Shown piece after piece: positions 1 to 7,471 of a DNA stretch of 50,543 nucleotides. The stretch lies in the NCBI GenBank assembly GCA_903921785.1, contig CAIXRH010000360.1:1-50543 (forward strand). Direction: 5' to 3'. Positions within the stretch are counted from its first letter, which is position 1, and each line of letters starts with the position of its first letter. The notes beneath the pieces are model-generated. The model was not told where the DNA came from. It saw only the letters and a list, made by a program, of their open reading frames with translations, and did not search any database. Origin of the DNA: an uncultured Pseudomonadota bacterium. Its GTDB lineage: Bacteria > Myxococcota_A > UBA796 > SXON01. The position numbers and the translations under genes are program-made.

Positions 1-166
1 CGAGCCGGCGGAGGACTTCGGGGAGCGCTGAGCGAGAACGTGCACATTCCACGAGCGCTTCGTTGAGCTCGGGGCGGGTGATGAGGCCAAGGTCGACGTA
101 GAGGCGGCCGATCGAACGCTGGCGGAGCGCGCGTGCGGAGCCGGGGCTGGAGCAGGGTTGATTCAT
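1..166 (-). CDS. Partial CDS, GspE/MshE N-terminal-like domain
   Basis: The reading frame opens at an ATG and runs off the left edge of the window after about 55 residues, so only the N-terminus is visible. After a short polar start it reads IGRLYVDLGLITRPELNEAL, which resembles the helical N-terminal domain of type II secretion and type IV pilus ATPases (GspE/PilB/MshE N). That domain also occurs on signalling proteins of Myxococcota-like bacteria, and some of these bind c-di-GMP. No ATPase part can be seen, so the full function is unknown. No clear Shine-Dalgarno sequence precedes the ATG. It follows phoU on the same strand after a 138-bp gap. Confidence 0.55.
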   Translation of the reverse strand, partial: MNQPCSSPGSARALRQRSIGRLYVDLGLITRPELNEALVECARSRSALPEVLRRL

Positions 167-304
167 GGTGGGCTCGCGGTCGCCCCAGGTGATCGGAAGG
201 TCGGCCCCCGAACCCAATAGGGAACGATCCGTGTTCTGCGAAATCGTGCGGTCGTGACGGACAGGCCGCCGTGGCCCCCCGCCGCCCCGCCGCCGCAGCC
301 GCCC

Positions 305-979
305 CTACTTGGGCCCGCCGTGGCGCAGGATCCGCCCCTCGGCCAGGAAAACCACCATCTCGGCGATGTTGCAGGCGTGGTCGGCGATGCGCTCGAAGTG
401 CCGGGAGACGCTGGACCACGCGAGCACCCGCTCAAGCTGGTCCGGGTGATCCTTGGCGATCTGGATGAGCCGGCGGAGGTGGTTGCCGTGGAGCCGATCA
501 AGCTCACGATCGGCGGCGAGCACCTCCAGCGCCTCCGACGCGTCCTTGCTCCCCAACGCCCGCATCGCCCGCGACACGTTCGAGAGCGCCCCATGCGCCA
601 GCTCCACCACCTCGGGCAGCGGCTCGATCCCGGTCGTGCTCGCCAGCTCGATCGCCCGCTCGGCGATGTGCCCGGCGAGATCGCCGATGCGCTCCATGTC
701 CACGTCGGCCTTCAGCGCCGTGGTGACCAGACGCAGGTCCTCCCCCACGGGCGAACGCCGCGCGAGGAGGATGATGCACTCCTGGTCGAGCTCGACCTCC
801 AGCCGGTTGAGCTCACGATCCGTGGCGACGACCTGCCGGGCGAGCCCGGGGTCCCGCTCCAGCAGCGCCTTCACCGCATCCCGCACCATGAGCTCGCAAC
901 GGGCTCCGGTCCGCGCGAGGCGAGTGCGGATGGACTGGAGCTCCTGCTCATACTGGGCGTCGAGGTGCGGGGTCTGCAT
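305..979 (-). CDS. phoU: Phosphate signalling/transport regulator PhoU
   Basis: A 224-residue protein of the usual PhoU length (about 220-240). It shows the two similar three-helix PhoU repeats with their metal-binding-type acidic stretches, for example ALKADVDMERIGDLAGHIAE in repeat 1 and SVSRHFERIADHACNIAEMV in repeat 2. PhoU is a cytoplasmic protein that links the PstSCAB transporter to the PhoR/PhoB two-component system and holds Pho signalling off when phosphate is plentiful. It is the last gene of the minus-strand pst cluster, ten bases after the pstC stop, with an AGGA-type ribosome site eight bases before the ATG. No PhoR or PhoB gene lies in the window. The assignment is firm. Confidence 0.95.
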   Translation of the reverse strand: MQTPHLDAQYEQELQSIRTRLARTGARCELMVRDAVKALLERDPGLARQVVATDRELNRLEVELDQECIILLARRSPVGEDLRLVTTALKADVDMERIGDLAGHIAERAIELASTTGIEPLPEVVELAHGALSNVSRAMRALGSKDASEALEVLAADRELDRLHGNHLRRLIQIAKDHPDQLERVLAWSSVSRHFERIADHACNIAEMVVFLAEGRILRHGGPK

Positions 980-988
980 GTGACAATC

Positions 989-1888
989 CTATTGCAGTTT
1001 CCGCTCCCGCACGACGGTGTCGGCGGCGAGGTTCACCAGGAAGGTTACGAAAAACAGGAGGATCCCCAGCGCGAAGAGCGCCTGGTAGTGCTCCCCGCCG
1101 CGCACCGCTTCGCCGAGCTCGGCCGCGATCGTGGCCGTGAGCGTACGCACCGGAGAGTACAAGCCATCGGGAATTCGTACGGAGTGCCCGGTCACCATGA
1201 GCACCGCCATGGTCTCGCCCACGCAGCGCCCCACCCCGAGGAGCACCGCCACCAGCAGCCCCCGACGGGCCGCGGGCAGGAGCACCCGCCACACCATCTC
1301 CCATTTTGTCGCGCCCATCGCGATCGCGGCCTGCCGGTAGCTCTCCGGCACGGCCCGCAGGGAATCTTCCCCGAGGGAGACGAGCAGCGGCAGCGTCATC
1401 AGCGCGAGCACGATCGCGCCGTTGAGCCCGTTGAGCCCCACCGGCGCGCCCATCCACTGCAAGAGCGGGTTGAGGATCATCACCCCGATGAACCCCCACA
1501 CCACGCTGGGGATGGCGGCGAGGAGCTCCACCACGATCTTCAGGAACTCGCGGCGGCCTTCCGGAGCGAACTCCGCCAGGTACACCGCCGCGGCGAGCCC
1601 CATCGGCACCGACAAGATCAGCGAGAGCCCCACGCACCAGAGCGTGCCGGCGACGAGGGCGAGGATCCCGTACATCGCCGGCTCGTTGGTGGGCCCCCAG
1701 TCCGTGGAGGTGAGCATCCCCCCCACGTGCTCGGCGAGGAAGACGAGGCCTTCCTTGCCGATGAACACGAAGATCGCCAGGATGAACACGATCGCCGAGA
1801 CGCCGCAGAGGCGCACCAGCCCCTCAATCGCCCACTCCACGTACTTCACGTGGGCGGGCGGGCGGCGTCGGGCGATCGTGTCCGCCAT
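989..1888 (-). CDS. pstC: Phosphate ABC transporter permease PstC
   Basis: A 299-residue inner-membrane protein with six predicted membrane helices and the BPD_transp_1 fold. PstC rather than PstA is indicated by GETMAVLMVTGH near the C-terminal third and by the TTDWGPTNEP-like periplasmic segment (here STDWGPTNEPAMYGI) after helix 1. It pairs with PstA to form the phosphate channel. The ATG lies three bases after the pstS stop, so it is probably translationally coupled to pstS. The gene is separated from pstA by pstB1, pstB2 and pstS, which differs from the common pstS-C-A-B order. Confidence 0.93.
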   Translation of the reverse strand: MADTIARRRPPAHVKYVEWAIEGLVRLCGVSAIVFILAIFVFIGKEGLVFLAEHVGGMLTSTDWGPTNEPAMYGILALVAGTLWCVGLSLILSVPMGLAAAVYLAEFAPEGRREFLKIVVELLAAIPSVVWGFIGVMILNPLLQWMGAPVGLNGLNGAIVLALMTLPLLVSLGEDSLRAVPESYRQAAIAMGATKWEMVWRVLLPAARRGLLVAVLLGVGRCVGETMAVLMVTGHSVRIPDGLYSPVRTLTATIAAELGEAVRGGEHYQALFALGILLFFVTFLVNLAADTVVRERKLQ

Positions 1889-1891
1889 CGC

Positions 1892-2881
1892 TCAGCCTGC
1901 CGGAGCCGGCGCGGGCGCGGCGGGAGCGGCCTCGGCCGGAGCCGCGGTGGCGCCGGTCGGCGCGTCCACCGCCGGAGCGGCCCCGCCGTTGGCCTCAGGC
2001 GTGGGCACGAAGCCGGACTCCACCACGAAGGTCTTGGCGGCGGGGCTCTTCGCCCAGTCGATGAAGTCCTTGGCGGCGCCGGTCGGCGCGCCATTGGTGT
2101 ACATGTACAGCGGGCGGCTGAAGGGGTAGCTGCCGTTGAGCACGTTGGCCTCGCTCGGCTCCACGCACGCGTCGTCCTTGGTCTTGCTCAGGCAGACGTG
2201 CCGGGAGGTGTCGGAGCTGTAGCCCATGCCGCCGTACCCGATGGCGCACTTGGTGGTGCTCACCACGTCGACCACCTGCTGGGTGCCGGACTGGTCCATC
2301 GTGTTGGTGAACTTGCCTTCCTTCCCGATCACGTGCTCCTTGAAGTAGTCGTACGTGCCGGAGTTGTTCTGCCGGCCGACCTTCACGATCGTGTCGTCGC
2401 CCTTGCCGTCGCAATCGAGGGTGATCCCCACGTCCTTCCAGTGGGCGCAGGTCCCTTCCGCCGAGTAGATACACTTGAGCGCGTCGAAGTCGATGTGCTC
2501 GATCGGGTTGTCCTTGTTCACGTAGATCGAGAGGCCGTCGTAGGCCACGATGGTCTGCACCGGGTCCACGCCGTTGGTCTTCGCCAGGGCGATCTCATCG
2601 TCCTTCATGGCGCGGCTGGCGTCGGCGATGTCGGTGGTCTTGTCGGTGAGCGCCTTGATGCCGGTGCCAGAGCCGCCGCCGGTGACGGCGACCATGACCT
2701 TCGAGTTGACCTTGGTGTACTCCTCGGAGAGGCGCTGGACGAGGTTCACCATGGTGTCGCTGCCCTTGGCCTGGACGACCGTGGGCTTGGCGGCGGTGGC
2801 GTCGCCTTCGGCGGCCTTCTCCGGGCGGCTGCAGCCAACGAGCAGGGTGGGGACGAGCGTGACGATCAGGAAGCGAGACAT
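1892..2881 (-). CDS. pstS: Phosphate-binding lipoprotein PstS
   Basis: A 329-residue periplasmic binding protein. It starts with a signal peptide ending in the lipobox LLVGC, so it should be lipid-anchored. After a linker it shows KGSDTM near residue 40 and GGGSGTGIKAL near residue 69, the phosphate-binding signatures of PstS. ADASRAMKDDE and RQNNSGTYDYFKEHV supply further binding loops. The last 40 or so residues are a low-complexity Ala/Pro tail. A GGAG ribosome site lies eight bases before the ATG. A Pho box lies about 60 bp upstream, directly after the pstB2 stop, so pstS-pstC-phoU probably has its own phosphate-starvation promoter. Confidence 0.93.
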   Translation of the reverse strand: MSRFLIVTLVPTLLVGCSRPEKAAEGDATAAKPTVVQAKGSDTMVNLVQRLSEEYTKVNSKVMVAVTGGGSGTGIKALTDKTTDIADASRAMKDDEIALAKTNGVDPVQTIVAYDGLSIYVNKDNPIEHIDFDALKCIYSAEGTCAHWKDVGITLDCDGKGDDTIVKVGRQNNSGTYDYFKEHVIGKEGKFTNTMDQSGTQQVVDVVSTTKCAIGYGGMGYSSDTSRHVCLSKTKDDACVEPSEANVLNGSYPFSRPLYMYTNGAPTGAAKDFIDWAKSPAAKTFVVESGFVPTPEANGGAAPAVDAPTGATAAPAEAAPAAPAPAPAG

Positions 2882-2942
2882 GAGGGCTCCGTGGGTTCCC
2901 CGCCCAGGTATGGCGAGTGAGTGGCGCGTCGGGAAAGGAAGC

Positions 2943-2960
2943 GTGACGTTTGGGTGACGG
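2943..2960 (-). promoter_or_regulatory. Pho box upstream of pstS
   Basis: On the minus strand the sequence reads CCGTCAC-CCAA-ACGTCAC: two 7-bp units separated by 4 bp. This is the spacing of the PhoB site (consensus CTGTCAT-N4-CTGTCAT). It sits immediately after the stop codon of pstB2 and about 60 bp before the pstS ATG. No convincing -10 hexamer is seen at the usual distance of 10-11 bp, so the exact promoter remains open. Confidence 0.7.
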
Positions 2961-3746
2961 TCATCCGTACCGGCCCTCGATGTACTTCGCGGTGCGCTCG
3001 TCCTTCGGGTGGGTGAACAGCTCCGCGGTCGGGGCCACCTCTACCAGCTCGCCCATGAGCATGAACACACACCGGTCAGAGACGCGCCGGGCCTGCTGCA
3101 TGTTGTGGGTGACGACGACCTGCGTGAACGTGCCGCGCATCTCGTCCATGAGCTCCTCCACCGCGGCGGTGCCGTCGGGATCGAGGGCCGAGCACGGCTC
3201 GTCGAACAGCAGCACCTTGGGCTTGAGCGGGAGGAGCCGCGCGATGCACAACTTCTGCCGGGCTTCGAGCGAGAGGGACTCGGCGTCGCGGTCGAGCTTG
3301 TCCTTCACCAGCTCCCACAAGGCGACCTGCTGGAGCGCGGACTCCATCATCCCCTCCGCGACCGACCGGGGCGTCTTCGGGGCGTGCAGCCGCAGCCCGA
3401 ACAGCACGTTCTCCCGGATCGAGATCGGCAGCGGGTTGGGGCGCTGGAACACCATGCCCACGTCGCGGCGGAGCGCGAGCGAGTCGGTGCTCCGCGACAT
3501 CACGTCGTACCCGGCGACCTCGAGGTCGCCCTCCATGCGCACGTAGGACTGCTCGTTCATCCGGTTGAAGCAGCGGAGCAGCGTGCTCTTGCCGCAGCCG
3601 GACGGGCCGATCATCGACAAGATCTCGCCGGGGGCCACGTCGAGCGTGACCCGATCGAGCGCCCGGAAGGTGCCGTACCAGAGGGAGAGGCCGCGCACCC
3701 GTGCAGGCGCGGCGCCGGACGGCGCGGCGACGAGATCCTGGCTCAT
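2961..3746 (-). CDS. Phosphate ABC transporter ATPase, signature-degenerate PstB2
   Basis: A 261-residue ABC ATPase of the PstB family. Walker A GPSGCGKST (residues 47-55), Q-loop MVFQRPNP (Q101), Walker B VLLFDEP (E183), D-loop SALD and switch VTHNMQQA (H214) are all canonical. The ABC signature is not: where PstB normally has LSGGQQQRLCIAR this protein has LSLEARQKLCIAR (158-170), so the GGQ core is lost while its flanks are kept. The ATG overlaps the pstB1 stop (ATGA), so the two should be made together in similar amounts. PstB1 has the opposite pattern, with an intact signature but altered Q- and H-loops. The inference is that the two form a heterodimer in which this subunit supplies the catalytic half of the single canonical ATP site. 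Confidence 0.9.
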   Translation of the reverse strand: MSQDLVAAPSGAAPARVRGLSLWYGTFRALDRVTLDVAPGEILSMIGPSGCGKSTLLRCFNRMNEQSYVRMEGDLEVAGYDVMSRSTDSLALRRDVGMVFQRPNPLPISIRENVLFGLRLHAPKTPRSVAEGMMESALQQVALWELVKDKLDRDAESLSLEARQKLCIARLLPLKPKVLLFDEPCSALDPDGTAAVEELMDEMRGTFTQVVVTHNMQQARRVSDRCVFMLMGELVEVAPTAELFTHPKDERTAKYIEGRYG

Positions 3747-4489
3747 CCGAACTTCCCGGCGAGGTAGTCGCTGGTGCGGCGGTCCCGGGCGAACACGAAG
3801 AGCTGGCCCGTGGGGCCGGCCTCCACGAGCTCGCCGTTGAGCATGAAGGCGGTGACGTCCGCGATCCGCCGCGCCTGGGCGAGGAGGTTGGTCACCATCA
3901 CGATGGTCATCCGGGCCTTGAGCTCGCAGAGCACCGCCTCGATGCGCATGGTGGTGACCGGGTCGATCGCGATGCTGAACTCGTCGAGGCAGAGCACCTC
4001 GGGATCGGTAGAGAGCGCCCGAGCCAGGGTGAGCCGCTGCTGTTGCCCACCGCTCAGGCGCGTCCCGAGCATGTCGAGCCGGTCCTTCACCTCATCCCAC
4101 AACGCCGCCTGGGTGAGGCAACGCTCCACGATCTCGTCAAGCTCGATGCGCCGCACGCCTGCCAGGCGTGGCGCCAGCGCCACGTTGTCGTACACCGACA
4201 TCGGCAGCCCGACCGGCAGCGGCAGCACCATCGCCACCCGCCGGCGAAGCTCCGCGGTGTCGATCGCCTCCACGTTCTCCCCACTGAGCTTCACGGTGCC
4301 CGTGGCCGACGCGCCGGCCTGGAGCTCGAGCGTGCGGTTGAGGCAGGTGAGCAGCGAGCTCTTCCCCGATCCCGCCGGGCCGACGATGCCGAGGATCTGA
4401 TTGCGGGGGGCGGCGAGCGTGAGGTCCCGCACCACGGCGCGTTCGCCGTAGCGGATCGTCAGCTTCTCGATGGAGAGGTGGGCGTCCAT
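3743..4489 (-). CDS. Phosphate ABC transporter ATPase, Q/H-degenerate PstB1
   Basis: A 248-residue ABC ATPase of the PstB family. Walker A GPAGSGKSS (37-45), the signature LSGGQQQRLTLARAL (145-159) and the Walker B Asp169/Glu170 are present. The Q-loop is replaced: PstB MVFQRPNP becomes MVLPLPVG, putting Pro90 at the Gln position. The switch histidine is also replaced (VTHNMQQA becomes VTNLLAQA, Asn201), and the usual DEPTSALD is DEFSIAID. By family rules this nucleotide site should be catalytically weak or inactive, although its signature can complete the site of a partner. The ATG overlaps the pstA stop (TGATG) and the stop overlaps the start of pstB2. Apart from these motifs the length and the C-terminal end (DYLAGKFG) fit PstB well. 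Confidence 0.88.
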   Translation of the reverse strand: MDAHLSIEKLTIRYGERAVVRDLTLAAPRNQILGIVGPAGSGKSSLLTCLNRTLELQAGASATGTVKLSGENVEAIDTAELRRRVAMVLPLPVGLPMSVYDNVALAPRLAGVRRIELDEIVERCLTQAALWDEVKDRLDMLGTRLSGGQQQRLTLARALSTDPEVLCLDEFSIAIDPVTTMRIEAVLCELKARMTIVMVTNLLAQARRIADVTAFMLNGELVEAGPTGQLFVFARDRRTSDYLAGKFG

Positions 4490-5370
4490 CACCACTTCCG
4501 GCGCCGGCGCAGGTAGAAGCGCAGCGCGATGGCGAAGCTGTTGAAGCAGAGCACCACCCCGAGGAGCACGAGCGCGGTGCCGTACTTCATGTTCTCGGGC
4601 ACGTTCGGCACCTGGGTGACCAGCGCGAAGACGTGCATGGACAACGTCATCGTCTGGTCCCAGACCGTCGTTGGGAACATCGGCAGGTAGAACGCGGCGC
4701 CCGTGAAGAGCACCGGCGCGGTTTCCCCGGCCGCACGGCTCACCTGCAGGATCACCCCGGTGAGGATGCCCGGCAGCGCGTTGGGCAGCACCACATGCCA
4801 GATGGTCTGCCACCGGGTGATCCCGAGGTTCCAGCACGCGACGCGGAACGGGTGCGGCACGGATTGCAGCGCCGCTTTCGTGGACGTGATGATCACGGGC
4901 AGCGTCATCACGCCCAGCGTGAGCCCCGCGGAGAGGATGGACGTGCCGAAGTCGAGGAAGAGCACGAACGCCCCGAGGCCGAAGAGCGCGTGCACGATGG
5001 ACGGCACCCCGGCCAGGTTGACGATCGCGAGGTCCACCACTCGGGCGAACCGGCTGTTGCCCGCGTACTCCGAGAGGTAGATCCCCGCGAGGATCCCCAC
5101 GGGCACGGAGAAGAGCAGGGACACGCCCACCATCCACAGCGTGCCCACGATGGCCGGAGCGATGCCGCCCTTGGTCATCCCCGAGACCGGCATCTCGGTG
5201 AAGAACGCCCAGGAGAGCGCGGGGGCGCCCTTCCAGATGATGAAGCCCACGATCGCCAGCGCAGGGAGCGCCGCCATCGCCGTCGCCGTCGCAAGCGCGA
5301 GCTCCGCCAACCGCTGATCGCGGTGGCGCGTGGCGAGCGGGGTGTGGGCGAGCGGCGCGGGGGCGTCCAT
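4489..5370 (-). CDS. pstA: Phosphate ABC transporter permease PstA
   Basis: An inner-membrane permease of 293 residues from the chosen start, with about six membrane helices. PstA features are GIAPAIVGTLWMVG after the first periplasmic segment, NLAGVPSIVHALFGLGAFV and RAAGETAPVLFTGAAF near the C-terminal third. An in-frame ATG at 5418 is rejected because it lies inside the Pho-box array. The ATG at 5370 is downstream of both the boxes and a TACGGA -10-like element, and it begins a normal cytoplasmic leader. This is the first gene of the cluster, and its stop overlaps the pstB1 start by one base. Confidence 0.92.
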   Translation of the reverse strand: MDAPAPLAHTPLATRHRDQRLAELALATATAMAALPALAIVGFIIWKGAPALSWAFFTEMPVSGMTKGGIAPAIVGTLWMVGVSLLFSVPVGILAGIYLSEYAGNSRFARVVDLAIVNLAGVPSIVHALFGLGAFVLFLDFGTSILSAGLTLGVMTLPVIITSTKAALQSVPHPFRVACWNLGITRWQTIWHVVLPNALPGILTGVILQVSRAAGETAPVLFTGAAFYLPMFPTTVWDQTMTLSMHVFALVTQVPNVPENMKYGTALVLLGVVLCFNSFAIALRFYLRRRRKW

Positions 5371-5397
5371 CGGGGGCCGATCCGTAGCTCCTGCCGT

Positions 5398-5437
5398 GTG
5401 ACGGTTCGGTGACGGCATTCCGAGAGTTGTGTGACGG
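5398..5437 (-). promoter_or_regulatory. Pho box array and promoter of the pst cluster
   Basis: Reading the minus strand, 7-bp units begin every 11 bp: CCGTCAC (5437-5431), CTCTCGG (5426-5420, degenerate), CCGTCAC (5415-5409) and CCGTCAC (5404-5398). This is the geometry of two adjacent PhoB dimer sites. TACGGA (5386-5381) begins 11 bases after the last unit, where a PhoB-dependent -10 is expected. Transcription would then begin only a few bases before the pstA ATG at 5370. The divergent DUF455 gene starts at 5510 and could also be affected. Confidence 0.8.
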
Positions 5438-5509
5438 CCCGCCTCGGAGCGACACCGCTCTCCCGACGCCTCGCCTCGGGGGGAGCGCGCCGTGGGTTAG
5501 CCCGCGGCG

Positions 5510-7465
5510 ATGGAGCTACGAGAGTTCGCCGAGCGCGTGCTTCACGGCACGAGCCTCGCCCTCAAGCTCCTCCCGGCCGGTGAGCTGACCGACGTCGATC
5601 CGGGCGGTCCGCGCCCCGTGGAGCGGCCGACCCGTCCGCCGGCGCTCGCCTTCTCCGCCCACCGCCTCAAGGACGAGCTGCCCACCGACCTCGACGACGC
5701 CCGCGAGCGCGGCCGCCTCCTCCACCGCTTCGCCAACCACGAGCTCCTCGCGCTCGAGATCATGGCGTCCACCCTGCTCCGGTTCCCCGACGCCCCCCGT
5801 TCGTTCCGCCTCGGCCTCGCCCGGACCATGGCCGAGGAGCAGACCCACCTCCGCCTGTACCTCGAGCGCATGGCGGCGCTCGGGGTGGAGCCCGGGGAGG
5901 TCCCGGTCAACGACGCCTTCTGGCGCTGTACCGAGAGCATCGCCAGCCCCTACGACTACGTTCTCCGCATGGCGCTCACCTTCGAGCAGGCCAACCTCGA
6001 CTTCACGCGCACCTGGCGCGAGCGGTTCGCCGCCCTCGGCGACCACGACACGGTCGCGGCGCTCGACGTGGTGTACCGGGATGAGATCGGCCACGTCCGG
6101 AGTGGCCTCCAGCTGTTCCGCCAGTGGAAGGACCCGTCGATCGGCGAGTGGGAGGCGTTCGAGACCGGCCTGGCCATGCCGCTGTCTCCGGCGCGGGCGC
6201 GCGGCCCCGAGGTGGACCGCGCCGGCCGCCTCGCCGCGGGCTTCACCCCCGAGTGGATCGACCGGATCGAGCTCTACAGCCGCTCCCGCGGGCGTCCACC
6301 GGCGGTCTGGACCTTCAACCCGAGCTGCGAAGACGAGGTCGCCCGCGGACGACCGGGGTTCCAGCCGGACACCGCCGCGCGGCAGCTCGCGGAGGACCTC
6401 GCGCCGCTCTTGAGCTTCACCGCCGCGCGGGAGGACGTGGTGGTGACCCCCCGGCGCCCCTCCCCCGAGTGGCAGCGCGCGATGACCGCCGCCGGCTTCC
6501 CTCTCCCCGAGTTCGTGGAGACGATCGGTGAGCTCCGCGGCCGGAAGCTCGGGGCGCTCCGCCCGTGGGGCGCCAGCCCCGACGTCGCCGCGGCCCTCGC
6601 GCCCCTCGGCGGCCCGGCCTGGCCGCCGAGCCTCCGGGCGGCCTCGGACAAGGCGGAGGCGCTGACCTGGCGCCGTGAATTCCTGGAAGCCCTGGGCGAG
6701 CCCTGGCTCGCGGCGCCCGAGGGCGAGGTGTGCACGACGCTCGCCGACGCCGAGGCCCTCGCCGCGCGAGGCTGGATCCTCAAGGCGCCCTTCTCCACGG
6801 CCGGTCGCGCCCGTCGGCGCGGCCCCCTCGACGACAACGGCCGCGCCTGGGCCGCCCGCGTCCTCGCAGAGGCGGGCCGGCTCCGCGCCGAACCCTGGCG
6901 GGACCGCGTAGCCGACCTCTCGTTCCACCTCGACATCGGCGAAGCGAGCCGCTTCGTCGGCGCCGTCCGCTTCGACACCACGCCGGCCGGCCAGTTCATC
7001 GGCACGCGCCCCGGCCGCTGGCTCGCGCGGGAGCCCGCGGAGGTGCAGCGCCTCCTCACCGGCGAAGGCCGCGAACCCCGCCGCCTCCGCCGCCTCGGCG
7101 ACGCCCTCGCCCGCCACCTCGGCCCTCGCCTCACCGCGCTCGGCGTCACCGGCCCCGTCGGGGTGGATGCCTTCCTCTACCGAGACGCCGACGGCCTGCG
7201 CCTGGACCCCCTGGTGGAAGTGAACGCCCGGCTCACCATGGGCCGGCTCTCCCTGGCGTTGGAACCACGGATCCACCCCATGGCGAACGCGCGGTGGCGG
7301 TTCCTCCCGGTGCGCTCCCTCGCCGAGGGCGCGGCGGCCTGGTTCGCGGCAGCGCTGGCGGAGGCGCCGCTGGAGCTGGATCGGGGACTCCTGCGCCGGG
7401 GGCGCTTCGCCACGTCGGACCCGGCGACGGCGCGGGCGGTGCTCACGGTGCTTGAGCTAGGGTGA
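5510..7465 (+). CDS. Ferritin-like DUF455 domain fused to an ATP-grasp-like domain
   Basis: A 651-residue two-part protein. Residues 60-215 match the DUF455 ferritin-like family and carry a full set of candidate diiron ligands: Glu83 (HELLALE), Glu110/His113 (EEQTH), Glu159 (FEQ) and Glu192/His195 (DEIGH). Residues 250-640 look like an ATP-grasp ligase: KAPFSTAGR (425-433) fits the ATP-binding loop, and LVEVNARLTMGRL (568-580, with Glu570 and Asn572) fits the metal-binding E-x-N segment. DUF455 proteins are usually about 270 residues and free-standing. The substrate is unknown, and modification of a peptide or small molecule by oxidation plus ligation is only a guess. TAGCCC lies exactly six bases before the ATG and there is no Shine-Dalgarno sequence. 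The gene is divergent from pstA. Confidence 0.75.
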   Translation: MELREFAERVLHGTSLALKLLPAGELTDVDPGGPRPVERPTRPPALAFSAHRLKDELPTDLDDARERGRLLHRFANHELLALEIMASTLLRFPDAPRSFRLGLARTMAEEQTHLRLYLERMAALGVEPGEVPVNDAFWRCTESIASPYDYVLRMALTFEQANLDFTRTWRERFAALGDHDTVAALDVVYRDEIGHVRSGLQLFRQWKDPSIGEWEAFETGLAMPLSPARARGPEVDRAGRLAAGFTPEWIDRIELYSRSRGRPPAVWTFNPSCEDEVARGRPGFQPDTAARQLAEDLAPLLSFTAAREDVVVTPRRPSPEWQRAMTAAGFPLPEFVETIGELRGRKLGALRPWGASPDVAAALAPLGGPAWPPSLRAASDKAEALTWRREFLEALGEPWLAAPEGEVCTTLADAEALAARGWILKAPFSTAGRARRRGPLDDNGRAWAARVLAEAGRLRAEPWRDRVADLSFHLDIGEASRFVGAVRFDTTPAGQFIGTRPGRWLAREPAEVQRLLTGEGREPRRLRRLGDALARHLGPRLTALGVTGPVGVDAFLYRDADGLRLDPLVEVNARLTMGRLSLALEPRIHPMANARWRFLPVRSLAEGAAAWFAAALAEAPLELDRGLLRRGRFATSDPATARAVLTVLELG

Positions 7466-7471
7466 ACGTGG

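Noticed and set aside
167-304. A Pho box before the first partial gene (CCGTCACGACCGCAC)
   Set aside because: Only one 7-bp unit matches and the second is not at the 11-bp step.
254-2920. An 888-codon open frame on the plus strand across the pst genes
   Set aside because: It is antisense to phoU, pstC and pstS, which are clear homologues. Its protein is His/Arg/Gly-rich with no domain, a usual artefact of very GC-rich DNA.
5370-5418. pstA start at the ATG at 5418
   Set aside because: It lies between Pho-box units and would place the operator inside the coding sequence.
3743-5455. A 570-codon minus-strand frame joining the pstB1 frame to upstream sequence
   Set aside because: The upstream part is out of frame with pstA and gives a low-complexity Arg/Ala protein. 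PstB1 homology begins at the ATG at 4489, which overlaps the pstA stop.
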